Shown piece after piece: positions 16,897 to 25,352 of a stretch of DNA of 46,910 nucleotides. Numbering within the stretch: the stretch's first letter is position 1; every line of letters starts with the position of its first letter. Below the pieces are notes generated by a model. That model did not search any database. It saw only the letters and a program-made list of their open reading frames with translations, and was not told the origin of the DNA. The position numbers were made by a program, and so were the translations under genes. Source of the DNA: Mycobacterium helveticum (GTDB lineage Bacteria > Actinomycetota > Actinomycetes > Mycobacteriales > Mycobacteriaceae); assembly GCF_007714205.1 (NCBI RefSeq), contig NZ_VMQU01000027.1:1-46910 (forward strand), read 5' to 3'.

Positions 16897-17110
16897 CGAC
16901 CAGTTGTGCGCCATCACCGGCTGGCGTCGCAATCACGTGCGTAACGCACTCAAGGACACGCTGCGCCCGAAGGTCGTCACGAAAAGACGGCCGCAGCCGC
17001 CAAAGAATGGGCCGAAGTCCTTGCGGTGCTGACCTTTGCTGGGAATTGTAGGGCATGCTGGCGGCAGACGACTGCCGCCTTATGCTGGGCGGGTTAGACG
17101 GGTATGGGGG
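16897..17110 (+). pseudogene. integrase-type transposase remnant, N-terminal part
   Basis: The plus strand reads LDQLCAITGWRRNHVRNALK then DTLRPKVVTKRRPQPPK, followed by shifted pieces (LLGIVGHAGGRRLPPYAGRV). This resembles the N-terminus of actinobacterial integrase-core transposases that read LCAITGWHRNHARKALR...KYGPEVVAALT.CWAVL.APAGKRLAP. The reading frame is broken by stops and the catalytic domain is absent. The rest of 16560-17480 shows nothing I can assign. Confidence 0.45.
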
Positions 17111-17480
17111 GCTGGGGCCTCCGCTCACATGTGAACGTGGGTTGCCGTCAGAAAGTTGGTCCTGGTCGGTAGAGCCACAGTTGTGGGAGGCCCAAGTGGT
17201 AGTTCAGCGGACGAGCCATTCTGACCTGGCGCTCGCCCTCAGGAGATGAAAATTATGCAGTGGTCGCCTGTCGACGCCGTCTAACAACTCTGGTCCTACG
17301 AGGCCGTGCATCGAGCCGGGCGTCGGATGCCGCTGTTGGGCCCTTCACTGTTGCCGCTAGTTGAGCACGAGGATCAGAATCGTTGTCCCCATGCGTTATC
17401 CGCGGGCGGCCGCACCTTGAGATGAACAGGTGTGAGTGTGCAGTGAGGAGATGATGGCGCGCGGATTCCCCGTTTCGCCG

Positions 17481-17661
17481 CGGCCCGCTGAACACCCTGT
17501 CCGACGTCGAACACGTCACCGCCGACTATGTCGCCTGGTACAACCAGCAGCGGCTCATGCACCGCCTCGGACGAGTCCCACGCGCCGAAGCCGAAGCCCA
17601 GTACTATTCCCAACACGTGACCGACCAACCGGCCGGCTCACAGAACCCCGAGGGTGCATAG
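17481..17661 (+). pseudogene. IS3-family OrfB C-terminal fragment
   Basis: The frame NTLSDVEHVTADYVAWYNQQ, RLMHRLGRVPRAEAEAQYY, SQHVTDQPAGSQ then stop is the typical end of an IS3-family OrfB. That end normally reads D.VE.AT..YV.W.N..RLH...G..PPAE.E..YY. Upstream coding sequence is missing. It lies on the opposite strand from the IS3 fragment at 13663-13830, so the two may come from different copies. Confidence 0.65.
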
Positions 17662-17828
17662 GATGGTTCACTTCGGCCGCACTGCTTGAACACAGCGGCT
17701 GGAGCGTGCCTCGAGGACGCGACGAGCGGGATAGTGTACAAATTACTGATCGCTGATGCCCCCAACCTCGGCTCCGGCGACATCGGTGCCCGCGCCCCTG
17801 CCAAGCGAGCTAGGAGCGGGCGATATCG

Positions 17829-17849
17829 TAATGAAAATGACTTTCAATA
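17829..17849. promoter_or_regulatory. possible Zur (FurB) box
   Basis: TGAAAATGACTTTCA (17832-17846) is flanked by TAA on the left and ATA on the right. It is an AT-rich palindrome differing by one base from TGAAAATGATTTTCA, which resembles the zinc-uptake regulator operator of mycobacteria as I recall it. It lies about 150 bp before the AurF-like gene at 17996. It overlaps a short open frame (17832-17927) of unknown nature, so a chance match within old coding sequence is possible. Confidence 0.3.
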
Positions 17850-17995
17850 GGCTCGTGGTGGCGTGGCTGCGCGACGGCCCGAACCTGTTGCGGCGGGTAC
17901 AAGCCCTTAAATGGACAGGCTTTTGAAAAGTTGGCGATACCAGCGGTACCGTATCAGTAGCTTTTCTGATGTGAACTTTCGGTAGGAGGCTGGCG

Positions 17996-19024
17996 ATGGC
18001 CCAGAAGATCGCTCGGACGAGGTTGGTGCGGCGTTGGCGCCGCAACATGGACGTGCTGGACGACGCCGAGTATGCCGACGTGCTGCGCGTCCTGTCTGAG
18101 GGCTCAGTGCGACGCAATTTCAACCCATACATCGACATCGACTGGACCGCACCTGAGTACGCGGTAGTCGACAACGACCCCCGCTGGAAGTTGCCGGCGA
18201 CTGACCCGCTGGGCCGGCACCCGTGGTATCAGGCGCAGTCGGAGGAACGCCAAATCAGGATCGGCATGTGGCGTCAGGCCAATGTGGCCAAGGTGGGGCT
18301 GCACTTCGAGTCGGTCCTCATCCGCGGCCTGATGGGGTACGCGTTCTGGGTGCCGAACGGGTCCCCGGAGTACCGGTACTGCCTGCACGAGGCGGTCGAA
18401 GAGTGCAACCACACCATGATGTTTCAGGAGATGGTGAACCACATCGGCGCCGACGTGCCTGGGATGCGGCGGCAGCTGAAGTGGCTTTCGCCGCTGATCC
18501 CGCTGGTCGCTAGCCCTCTGCCGATCCCGTTCTGGTTCGGCATCCTCGCCGGTGAGGAACCCATCGACCACACTCAGAAGAACGTGTTACGTGAGGGCAA
18601 GGAACTGCACCCGATCATGGAGCGGGTGATGTCCATCCACGTGGCCGAAGAGGCTCGGCACATCTCGTTTGCTCACGAGTATCTGCGTAAGCGTGTGCCG
18701 CACTTACCGCGGCGTAAGCGGTTTTGGCTGTCGTTATACGTGCCGGTGATTATGCGGGTGGCATGCTCGGCGATCGTGGTCCCGCCGAAGGCCTTCTGGC
18801 AGGAATTCGACATCCCGCGCGAGGTCCGCAAGCAGGTGTTCTTCGGGTCCCTGGAGTCGCGCAAGGCGCTGCGTGACATGTTCGGTGACGTGCGGATGCT
18901 GTGCTACGACACCGGGCTGATGAACCCGATCGCGCGAATGGTGTGGCGGATCTGCAAGATCAACGGCAAGCCGTCGCGTTATCGCTGCGAGCCGCAGCGC
19001 CAGCACCTGGTCGCGGTCGCCTAG
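17996..19024 (+). CDS. AurF-like diiron oxygenase
   Basis: This 342-residue protein has the full ligand set of the AurF (p-aminobenzoate N-oxygenase) family. Present are E105 (HFES), E136 and H139 (VEECNH), E188 (AGEEP), and H215, E219, H222 (HVAEEARH). The HxxxExxH arrangement and the 27-residue spacing from E188 to H215 fit AurF closely. Such enzymes use a diiron centre and O2 to oxidise amines or related groups; the substrate here is unknown. AGGAGG at 17984-17989 supports the ATG at 17996. An interrupted repeat GATAC-N10-GTATC lies just upstream (about 17936-17955) and might be an operator. It is monocistronic, and the next gene faces it. Confidence 0.82.
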   Translation: MAQKIARTRLVRRWRRNMDVLDDAEYADVLRVLSEGSVRRNFNPYIDIDWTAPEYAVVDNDPRWKLPATDPLGRHPWYQAQSEERQIRIGMWRQANVAKVGLHFESVLIRGLMGYAFWVPNGSPEYRYCLHEAVEECNHTMMFQEMVNHIGADVPGMRRQLKWLSPLIPLVASPLPIPFWFGILAGEEPIDHTQKNVLREGKELHPIMERVMSIHVAEEARHISFAHEYLRKRVPHLPRRKRFWLSLYVPVIMRVACSAIVVPPKAFWQEFDIPREVRKQVFFGSLESRKALRDMFGDVRMLCYDTGLMNPIARMVWRICKINGKPSRYRCEPQRQHLVAVA

Positions 19025-19028
19025 CGTT

Positions 19029-19130
19029 GTGAGTCACTAATTTGGAGCAGTAGTTAGCTGATGCTGCCAGGATTTGGTCGGCGGTTCTGATCCAGACGTA
19101 GGGTCGAGGATTGTCGTTCCAGATGAATCG
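19029..19130 (-). pseudogene. IS630-family transposase C-terminal fragment
   Basis: The minus strand reads FIWNDNPRPYVWIRTADQIL then AASANYCSKL. The C-terminus of IS630-family transposases typically reads RPFVWTKTADQIL.S..RYC. No other part of the element is visible in the 212-bp gap between the two neighbouring genes. Confidence 0.55.
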
Positions 19131-19236
19131 TCCTGCAAATCCCGGAGGCTCCTGACCTTGGTAACGAGGATGCAGGTATGCCAACGTTGTGGCTCCACCA
19201 GCAAATCATTTCGCCAGTCGTCAGGGTTGGCTCTTA

Positions 19237-20100
19237 CTACCTGGGCAGGCCGAGGCGTTCGGCGAGTCGACGCCCCGCACCGTAGCGCCCGGTGCGATAG
19301 AACGACGCCATGATGTCCTCGTAGCGAGGGCCGAGGATTCGGGGAATGGCATCGAAAACTCTTGCGTCAGGACCGATCAGCACCCGCGGCTTATTCTTCT
19401 TGACCCCACGCAGTATCGCCCTCGAGGCTGATTCGGGGCTGGTGAACGCGATCCTATGGAAAAGGCGGCTAAGCGTTTCGGGGTCCGAGCCGTCGGGCAG
19501 CCCTCGGGCGTGACCGGCGATGTTGGTCTTCACCCCGCCCGGGTGAACGCAGGTCACACCTACCGGATGCCTGGCGGCCCGGAGTTCTTGGCGTAGGGCC
19601 TCGGTGAAGCCGCGGACGGCGAATTTGGCGGCATTGTAGGCGCTTTGTGACGGAATCCCGACGAACCCGAAAACCGATGACACATTGACGATGTGGCCAT
19701 CGCCGGACGCGATCAGGTGCGGCATGAATGCCTTGGTGCCATGGGCCACCCCCCAAAAGTTGATGCCCATCAGCCACTCGAAGTCGTCCCAATCCATGTC
19801 GGCCACGTCGGCCGAGAGTGCCACACCCGCGTTGTTGAAAACAAGGTTCACTCTGCCGAATTCACTGACGACATTCTTTGCGTGTTCGTAAACTGCCGGC
19901 CGTTGGGCTACATCGAGCTCGAACGGCACCGCCTTAGCTCCGACCTTCTCGCATCGACCAGCGGTATCGGCCAGCGCGCTCGTATCGATGTCCGACAGCG
20001 CCAGCTGCGCCCCCTGTTCAGCCAAGCTCAACGCCAGGTTACGGCCGATACCTGAGCCAGCGCCGGTGATTACTGCCACTTTATTGGTGAAGTCCTTCAT
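19237..20100 (-). CDS. short-chain dehydrogenase/reductase
   Basis: This is a classical SDR of 287 residues. It has TGAGSGIGRNLALSLAEQGA (NAD(P) binding), NNAGVALSADV, a catalytic serine in VNVSSVFGFVG, and YNAAKFAV giving the YxxxK pair, then HPGGVKTNI. The start is set at ATG 20100, preceded by GGAGGCGA. The frame stays open to 20544, but that region is the divergent promoter area and the extra sequence is not SDR-like. In mycobacteria such SDRs often sit beside FAD monooxygenases and PF10118-type proteins, as here. A role in oxidising alcohol or ketone lipids is likely but unproven. Confidence 0.88.
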   Translation of the reverse strand: MKDFTNKVAVITGAGSGIGRNLALSLAEQGAQLALSDIDTSALADTAGRCEKVGAKAVPFELDVAQRPAVYEHAKNVVSEFGRVNLVFNNAGVALSADVADMDWDDFEWLMGINFWGVAHGTKAFMPHLIASGDGHIVNVSSVFGFVGIPSQSAYNAAKFAVRGFTEALRQELRAARHPVGVTCVHPGGVKTNIAGHARGLPDGSDPETLSRLFHRIAFTSPESASRAILRGVKKNKPRVLIGPDARVFDAIPRILGPRYEDIMASFYRTGRYGAGRRLAERLGLPR

Positions 20101-20645
20101 AAACTGATCGCCTCCGAATGTATTTGGACTGGCCGACGGCCGGTTCCGCAGATCGTTGACACCGCCCCCATCCTCTTCTGTAACAACCAGAGTCCACTGC
20201 ACTACACGGCATGGCGCTGGGTGCCAATCCCGTCCGGGATGTTCACCGTCGCCACAGGCGCCCGTAGAGCAGCTAGAACCGCTAGGTATCCCGGAACATG
20301 AAACGCGAGCCTCCCTGTTACGCGCCGTACGAGTGGTTGCTGAGAGCCTCGATGCCGGTATCCAGCTTGAACGCTCCCTGCTTCCGAGTAAGCAATTTTC
20401 CGAACAAACAGTATACGTAACGACTAGTACTATGTACTGCGGTTTGGGCCGATTGTCAAAACAGTTTAAAGGCAGGAGTCGTGGAGGTGACAGCGTACGC
20501 GGCGGTGTGATGCGGCTCTCAAACGCAGCGCTTCTACACGTCATTGCGGAGTCTTGCGCGCCCTGTCGATCCGCAGTAACGTCTCACTAAACACCTAGTA
20601 CTGTCGGTATCGGAAACCGGGTGTTCGAGGAAGGGGTATCTTGTT
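20101..20645. promoter_or_regulatory. divergent control region between SDR and PF10118-type genes
   Basis: This 545-bp region has no convincing gene. It contains GTATAC (20411-20416), the perfect palindrome AGTAC-TAT-GTACT (20426-20438) and, close to the plus-strand gene, TACTG-T-CGGTA (20599-20609). The last is shared with the copy at 3053-3063. The repeated AGTAC/GTACT half-sites look like operators for one regulator controlling both directions, but no regulator gene is adjacent. Confidence 0.4.
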
Positions 20646-21536
20646 ATGACGAGCGACCACATAGTGCAAGAGGCAGCGACCACTGCAAATGCGGTGAGTG
20701 AGGGGTCTCGGTATCCGACGACCCGGCGGATACGTTTCCCGTTTGCCCAGGGCAGCAAGTATTTCGTTAACGACGACATCATCTTCAGCCACTTTCTGGC
20801 GAACTTGTCGGGGTCGTTCCCGCCGGGGGAGGAGTTGTTCATTCGGTCGGTGCGCCGGTTTGCCGATGAGATCGCCGACCCTGGGTTGAAGAAGCGGGTG
20901 GCCGGGTTTATCGGTCAGGAATCGGTGCATGGCCAGCAGCATCGGGCGCTCAATGACAAGCTCGTTGACATGGGGTATCCGATTGGGTGGTGGGATTCCG
21001 AAAAGTTTGTTGATTGGGTGAAACGCATCGAGGAGGTGCTGCCGGCCCGGATTCCGCTGGCGGTGACAGCAGCCGCAGAACACTTCACCGCCGTACTTGC
21101 TGAGCGGCTGCTCGGCGATGAGGAGATCCAGGCGATCCCGGGTGATGCGGAGGTGTGGAACCTGCTGAACTGGCATGCGCTGGAGGAACTTGAGCACAAG
21201 TCGGTTGCCTTTGATGTATTCCGCTCGGTGCGGGGTACCGAGCGGGTGCGTCGACGTGTGATGGCGGTAATGATCCCCCTTCTGCTCCTCCTCATAACCG
21301 CCGTACTGGCTTGTTCGGTGGCGCGGGATCCCGAAGCGCGCCGTCAGCCAGTGCGACTGGTGCGTGAGACCTATCGGCTCTACCGCGGCCCCATTCTTCG
21401 TGGCGTGATCCCAGAGCTCAGGCAATACCTGCGACCGGGATTTCATCCCGACGACATCGACACCAACGCGTTGCTGGAGCAATGGCAGGAGGAACTCTTC
21501 GGCACCGAGGGGGCCCTGGTCGGCTACCTGAAGTGA
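20646..21536 (+). CDS. PF10118-type 'metal-dependent hydrolase', probable diiron protein (paralogue 1)
   Basis: This 296-residue protein resembles the family annotated as predicted metal-dependent hydrolase (PF10118). The conserved acidic and histidine residues are E63 (PGEEL), E92xxH95 (QESVHG), E145-H146 (AAEHF) and E181xxH184 (ALEELEHK). That is the E, ExxH, E, ExxH order of ferritin-like diiron enzymes, so an oxygenase or desaturase-like role is possible (inference). A hydrophobic segment at about 206-225 (MAVMIPLLLLLITAVLACSV) suggests membrane contact. The protein ends in F..GALVGYLK, like its neighbour. It starts at ATG 20646. The next gene follows after 33 bp. Its 5' half is duplicated in front of the mce operon. 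Confidence 0.82.
   Translation: MTSDHIVQEAATTANAVSEGSRYPTTRRIRFPFAQGSKYFVNDDIIFSHFLANLSGSFPPGEELFIRSVRRFADEIADPGLKKRVAGFIGQESVHGQQHRALNDKLVDMGYPIGWWDSEKFVDWVKRIEEVLPARIPLAVTAAAEHFTAVLAERLLGDEEIQAIPGDAEVWNLLNWHALEELEHKSVAFDVFRSVRGTERVRRRVMAVMIPLLLLLITAVLACSVARDPEARRQPVRLVRETYRLYRGPILRGVIPELRQYLRPGFHPDDIDTNALLEQWQEELFGTEGALVGYLK
20772..21090 (+). repeat. 319-bp direct repeat, copy 2
   Basis: Nearly identical to 3233-3551 in the same orientation, offset 17,539 bp. This copy lies within the intact PF10118-type gene and is the likely donor. The two copies flank the whole mce operon, so recombination between them would delete or excise about 17.5 kb. Confidence 0.85.
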
Positions 21537-21569
21537 CCGACCACCACACTCAAAACAAAGGAGAGTGTC

Positions 21570-22475
21570 ATGGTAGCTAGTCACGCAGCAGTTGCGAACA
21601 CAGGAATGGCACCGGAAAGACCAGCAAAAAAGGCGTATCCGAAAACTCGCCGGATTCGGTTCTCATTCGGTGATCCGCAGCCGATGCAGCGTCACTTCGT
21701 TGAGGGCGACATCGTGCTTAGCCACCTTGTGGCGTTGCTGTCGGGCATATTTCCGCCCGGCGAGGAATTATTTATCAGGTCGGTCCGGCGCTTCGCCGAT
21801 CGGGTGACCGATCCGGAGTTAAAGAAGCGGGTGGCCGGATTCATTGGTCAGGAGTCGGTGCATGGGCAGGAACACCGCCGGCTCAACGAGCAATTGGTGG
21901 ACAGGGGCTATCCCCTGGTCAGTTTTTTCATGTTCGATGCCAATAGTCGGCGGCAGCGGCTGTTGGTGCGGATCGAAAACCTGCTGCCCGCGCGGGTACC
22001 CCTGGCGGTCACTGCAGCGGCTGAACACTTCACTGCCACGCTGGCTGAGCGAATGCTAGGCGAGGAGTTACAGAAGATCCCTGGTGATCCCGAGGTGCGA
22101 AACCTGCTCAACTGGCACGCGGTGGAAGAGCTGGAGCACAAATCGGTTGCCTTCGACGTTTACCGGTCGGTCCGCGGGCCGGAGTGGCTTCGCATCGGTG
22201 TGATGGGGGTTTTATACGTTCTGGCCATCCCGGTGATAACGATCGGCGTGTTGCTGTCCATCGCGACGGACCCTAAAGGGTGGCATCCGATCAAAGTGAC
22301 GCGTCAAGCGCGTGCTGTGTTTCGAGGCCCGCTGCTCAAGGGTTTGATGGCCGACCTGCGCATCTACATGAAACCCGGCTTTCATCCCGACGATGTCGAC
22401 ACCCGTGCGCTGCTGAACAAGTGGCAGCAGGAACTGTTCGGGACCCATGGCACCCTTGTGGGTTACCAAAAGTAG
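21570..22475 (+). CDS. PF10118-type 'metal-dependent hydrolase', probable diiron protein (paralogue 2)
   Basis: This is a 301-residue paralogue of the preceding gene. It has FPPGEELFIRSVRRFAD, QESVHGQEH, TAAAEHFTATLAER and WHAVEELEHKSVAFDV. These keep the same E, ExxH, E, ExxH pattern. A membrane-like stretch IGVMGVLYVLAIPVITIGV lies near residue 210. AAAGGAGAG just before ATG 21570 is a good ribosome-binding site. It lies 33 bp after paralogue 1 and overlaps the predicted start of the monooxygenase, so the two PF10118-type genes, the monooxygenase and the SDR appear to be one operon. Function is inferred only from family and context. Confidence 0.82.
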   Translation: MVASHAAVANTGMAPERPAKKAYPKTRRIRFSFGDPQPMQRHFVEGDIVLSHLVALLSGIFPPGEELFIRSVRRFADRVTDPELKKRVAGFIGQESVHGQEHRRLNEQLVDRGYPLVSFFMFDANSRRQRLLVRIENLLPARVPLAVTAAAEHFTATLAERMLGEELQKIPGDPEVRNLLNWHAVEELEHKSVAFDVYRSVRGPEWLRIGVMGVLYVLAIPVITIGVLLSIATDPKGWHPIKVTRQARAVFRGPLLKGLMADLRIYMKPGFHPDDVDTRALLNKWQQELFGTHGTLVGYQK

Positions 22476-24075
22476 CAGCAAGTCCGGCGAGCCCGAATTG
22501 AGTACAAAAGTCGAGATTGAACAGTTACCTGCTGCCGAGCGTGTCACTCCTGACCATGACGTCGTCATTGTGGGCGCTGGGTTCGGCGGTATCGGCGCCG
22601 GTATCGCCTTGCAACGGAGAGGTATTCACGACTTTGTCATCGTCGACAAGTGGGATCGGGTGGGCGGCACCTGGCATGCGAACACATATCCGGGTGTGGC
22701 GGTGGATATTCCGTCGTTTGTCTACAGCTTTTCCTACGAGCAGCGCGGTGATTGGTCGCGGATCTTCGCTCCGGGTGACGAGCTTCGGGATTACGCCGAT
22801 GACGTCGTGGACCAATACGGCCTGCGTGAGAAGCTTCGGTTGAACACCACCGTCGCCTCGGCGGTGTTTGATGAGCACAACAGTCTATGGCGATTGACCG
22901 CCGCCGGCAACCAGGAGATCACGAGCCGATATGTCGTAATGGCGGTCGGCGGCCTGGAACGCCCGAAGATGCCCGATATCCCAGGTTTGGACGAGTACGG
23001 GGGTGCGCTCGTGCACACCGCGCTATGGGATCACGACGTGGTGCTGGCCGGTAAGCGCGTCGCGGTGATCGGCACGGGCGCCACGGCGCTCCAGCTTGTC
23101 CCGGCCATCGTTGACGAGGTCGAACATCTGACCGTCTTCCAGCGAACGCCGATCTGGGTGTTCCCCAAACCGGATATGGAGATCAAGTCCGTCGGCCGAT
23201 GGGTCCTGGGCCGTAAACGAATCCGCTCGGCTATCCGCACGGTGGGCACTGTCGCAACTGAGATCGGGATGGCGGGGATGTGGGTCGGTCCAGGGTGGCT
23301 AGTGAACGGGACTCGCCAGCTGCTCGAGCTAGCTACACGCCGCTGGATGCGTCGGCAAATCGAGGATCCAGTAATTCGGGAGAAGCTGATCCCACACTAT
23401 GGCTTGGGCTGCAAGCGCCCATCGATGTCAAACGACTACCTCCGCACATTCAACCGCGAAGATGTCAGCCTGGTCACCGATGCGATCGAGTGCATAACCA
23501 GGAAGGGGGTGCGGACAGTGGATGGTGTAGAGCACGAGGTCGACGTGTTGATATGCGCGACCGGGTTCAAGCTGTGGGATACGGGTGCAGTGCCACCCTT
23601 TCCCGTCATCGGGCGCGACGGCATCGATCTCGGGCGGTTCTGGTATGAGCAGAGATACCAGTCGTATCAAGGCGTGTCTGTTCCCAAATTTCCGAACATG
23701 TTCTCCATCACTGGGCCTTATGGCTTCGTGCTGGGATCATATCTGTGGATGATCGAAGCGACGTCGGCTCATCTGAGCCGCGCTATAGCCGAGGCGAAGC
23801 GCTGCGGCGCGACGGTCTGCGAGATACGTCAGGAAGTCCACGACGAGTATTTCCGGAAGTGTTTGAAGCGCCAGGAAAAGAACTTTCTGTTCACTCCGAC
23901 CTGCGCGGATTCGAATACCTACTATATCAACAGCCAGGGCGATTCACCGTTTCGGCCGTCGACGCATGGCGAAATGTATTGGCAGAACCGACATTACAAC
24001 CTTGATGTCTACCGCTACAGTACGGGCGTTAAGCTTCCGGGTGCGATCGGGGCCATGAGGAAGGAGAACGCGTGA
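22447..24075 (+). CDS. FAD-dependent Baeyer-Villiger-type monooxygenase
   Basis: This protein has up to 542 residues with two Rossmann motifs. VVIVGAGFGGIGAGIAL near residue 40 should bind FAD and VAVIGTGATALQLVPAI near 205 NADPH. Between them lies GGALVHTALWDHD, matching the Baeyer-Villiger fingerprint FxGxxxHxxxW in modified form. VGGTWHANTYPGVAVDIPS and CATGFKLWDTG are also family hallmarks. Relatives such as mycobacterial MymA and EthA oxidise ketones or sulphur compounds. The first ATG overlaps the upstream gene by 29 bp. TTG 22498 would avoid this and give 525 residues; neither has a strong ribosome-binding site. The downstream SDR start overlaps its stop, suggesting coupled action on alcohol/ketone/ester conversion. 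Confidence 0.9.
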   Translation: MAPLWVTKSSSKSGEPELSTKVEIEQLPAAERVTPDHDVVIVGAGFGGIGAGIALQRRGIHDFVIVDKWDRVGGTWHANTYPGVAVDIPSFVYSFSYEQRGDWSRIFAPGDELRDYADDVVDQYGLREKLRLNTTVASAVFDEHNSLWRLTAAGNQEITSRYVVMAVGGLERPKMPDIPGLDEYGGALVHTALWDHDVVLAGKRVAVIGTGATALQLVPAIVDEVEHLTVFQRTPIWVFPKPDMEIKSVGRWVLGRKRIRSAIRTVGTVATEIGMAGMWVGPGWLVNGTRQLLELATRRWMRRQIEDPVIREKLIPHYGLGCKRPSMSNDYLRTFNREDVSLVTDAIECITRKGVRTVDGVEHEVDVLICATGFKLWDTGAVPPFPVIGRDGIDLGRFWYEQRYQSYQGVSVPKFPNMFSITGPYGFVLGSYLWMIEATSAHLSRAIAEAKRCGATVCEIRQEVHDEYFRKCLKRQEKNFLFTPTCADSNTYYINSQGDSPFRPSTHGEMYWQNRHYNLDVYRYSTGVKLPGAIGAMRKENA

Positions 24076-25025
24076 AGGTCAATCGGTTGCGTCCACGCGT
24101 GGTGGTGGTCACCGGGGCTGCAAGCGGTATTGGCCGGGCGACAGCGATCAGGTTTGCCAAGCTCGGCGCCCATGTCGTGGTGTCCGACATCGATCTGGAT
24201 GCGGCACAAGCGACCACGGCGATGATCCGTGGTCATGCCCGCAGCGCGTCGGCGGCGCAATTGGATGTTATCGACCCCGATGCCTGGGAGGCGCTCGCTC
24301 GCAGCGTGTTAGCCGATTACGGATACGCCGATGTGCTGGTCAATAACGCAGGAATCTTGGTGGGCGGCCCGTTCTTAGAGCTGCGTCCGTCGGATTGGGA
24401 ACGCCAACTCGGTGTGAACCTAATGGGCGTCGTTCATGGGTGCCGTTTCTTCGGCGCCCAGATGGTTGAACACGGCGGTGGCCATATCGTCAATATCGCC
24501 TCGGCGGCGGCATTCACGCCCACCCCGGTTATGTCGCCGTACTCGGTTTCCAAAGCGGGCGTGAAGATGCTGACCGAATGCCTGCGGCTCGAGCTCGGAC
24601 CGAAAGGCATCGGCGTCAGCGCGATATGCCCGGGTGTGATCAATACCAATATAGGTGATCGCGCGGTGGTTGTCGGCGTCAACCACGAACTGATCGAACA
24701 AGGAAAACAGTTCACCAAGAAGCTCCAGGAATTTGGCGAGAAGTTTCCGATCTCACCGATGAGTCCCGACCTCGTCGCTCGCGCCGCCGTGCGTGCTGTA
24801 CGGTTTGATCTCGCGGTCGTACCGGTGCGCACCGAGGCCTGGCTGGGCTATTTCATGCTCCGCATTGCCCCCGCTGTCAACCGCCGTATGACACAACCAT
24901 TCTCAGTGGAGGCGTTGCAGCGGCTGGGCACTCGCCTGTTGAGCACCCAGCGCGCCACGAACCAGGACAAACTTGTCCCCCGTCGAGCCGATTCGGCGGC
25001 GTCGGTCGTCAGCACGGGAAAGTAG
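24072..25025 (+). CDS. short-chain dehydrogenase/reductase
   Basis: This 317-residue SDR starts at GTG 24072, overlapping the monooxygenase stop (GTGA). Motifs are VVVTGAASGIGRATAIRFAK, DIDLDAAQ, NNAGILVGGPF, a serine in NIASAAAF and YSVSKAGVKM (YxxxK). The C-terminal extension (about 70 residues, YFMLRIAPAVNRRMTQPF) is longer than in classical SDRs and may give membrane or lipid contact. It is the last gene of the plus-strand operon. It probably oxidises an alcohol to the ketone used by the monooxygenase, or reduces a product; this is inference from gene order. Confidence 0.88.
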   Translation: MKVNRLRPRVVVVTGAASGIGRATAIRFAKLGAHVVVSDIDLDAAQATTAMIRGHARSASAAQLDVIDPDAWEALARSVLADYGYADVLVNNAGILVGGPFLELRPSDWERQLGVNLMGVVHGCRFFGAQMVEHGGGHIVNIASAAAFTPTPVMSPYSVSKAGVKMLTECLRLELGPKGIGVSAICPGVINTNIGDRAVVVGVNHELIEQGKQFTKKLQEFGEKFPISPMSPDLVARAAVRAVRFDLAVVPVRTEAWLGYFMLRIAPAVNRRMTQPFSVEALQRLGTRLLSTQRATNQDKLVPRRADSAASVVSTGK

Positions 25026-25352
25026 TCTGCTGACGATCAATGGCCATTCCGAAGTCGAGTGTTTCCGACATCATCAGTCCTTCCCGCCAAGCTCACGCCC
25101 GGCGTGTCAGACCAAGATCAGATCCACCGTTGTTCAGACAGTCCCAGGTATGGAAAATGACCCCGACGAAATCCTGCCCCACACCCGTAAACGGGTTTCA
25201 GACGCAGGACCCTAGTAGCGCAGGGCTTCAAGTGCGGCGCGGACCAAGACGCCGGTCGCAGCGACCAGGCCGACGCTTATCCGGCCCGTTCGAACATCTA
25301 CGCTCGAGGAGCTTGATGTACGCCATACAGCTTGACGACTTGTCGACGCGCG
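25026..25352. other. convergent intergenic region without a gene
   Basis: This 327-bp stretch between the convergent SDR and SCP2 genes has no protein-like frame. It contains a small hairpin, ACCCGT-AA-ACGGGT (25183-25196), without a T-run. That could be a weak bidirectional terminator, but nothing else supports it. Confidence 0.4.

Noticed and set aside
20156..20590. Plus-strand open frame in the divergent region
   Set aside because: Overlaps the promoter area and has no start context or protein-like features. The 5' extension of the SDR on the other strand to 20544 was rejected for the same reason.
25183..25196. Hairpin ACCCGT-AA-ACGGGT as a rho-independent terminator
   Set aside because: The stem is short and no T-run follows, so it is mentioned only as a weak possibility.
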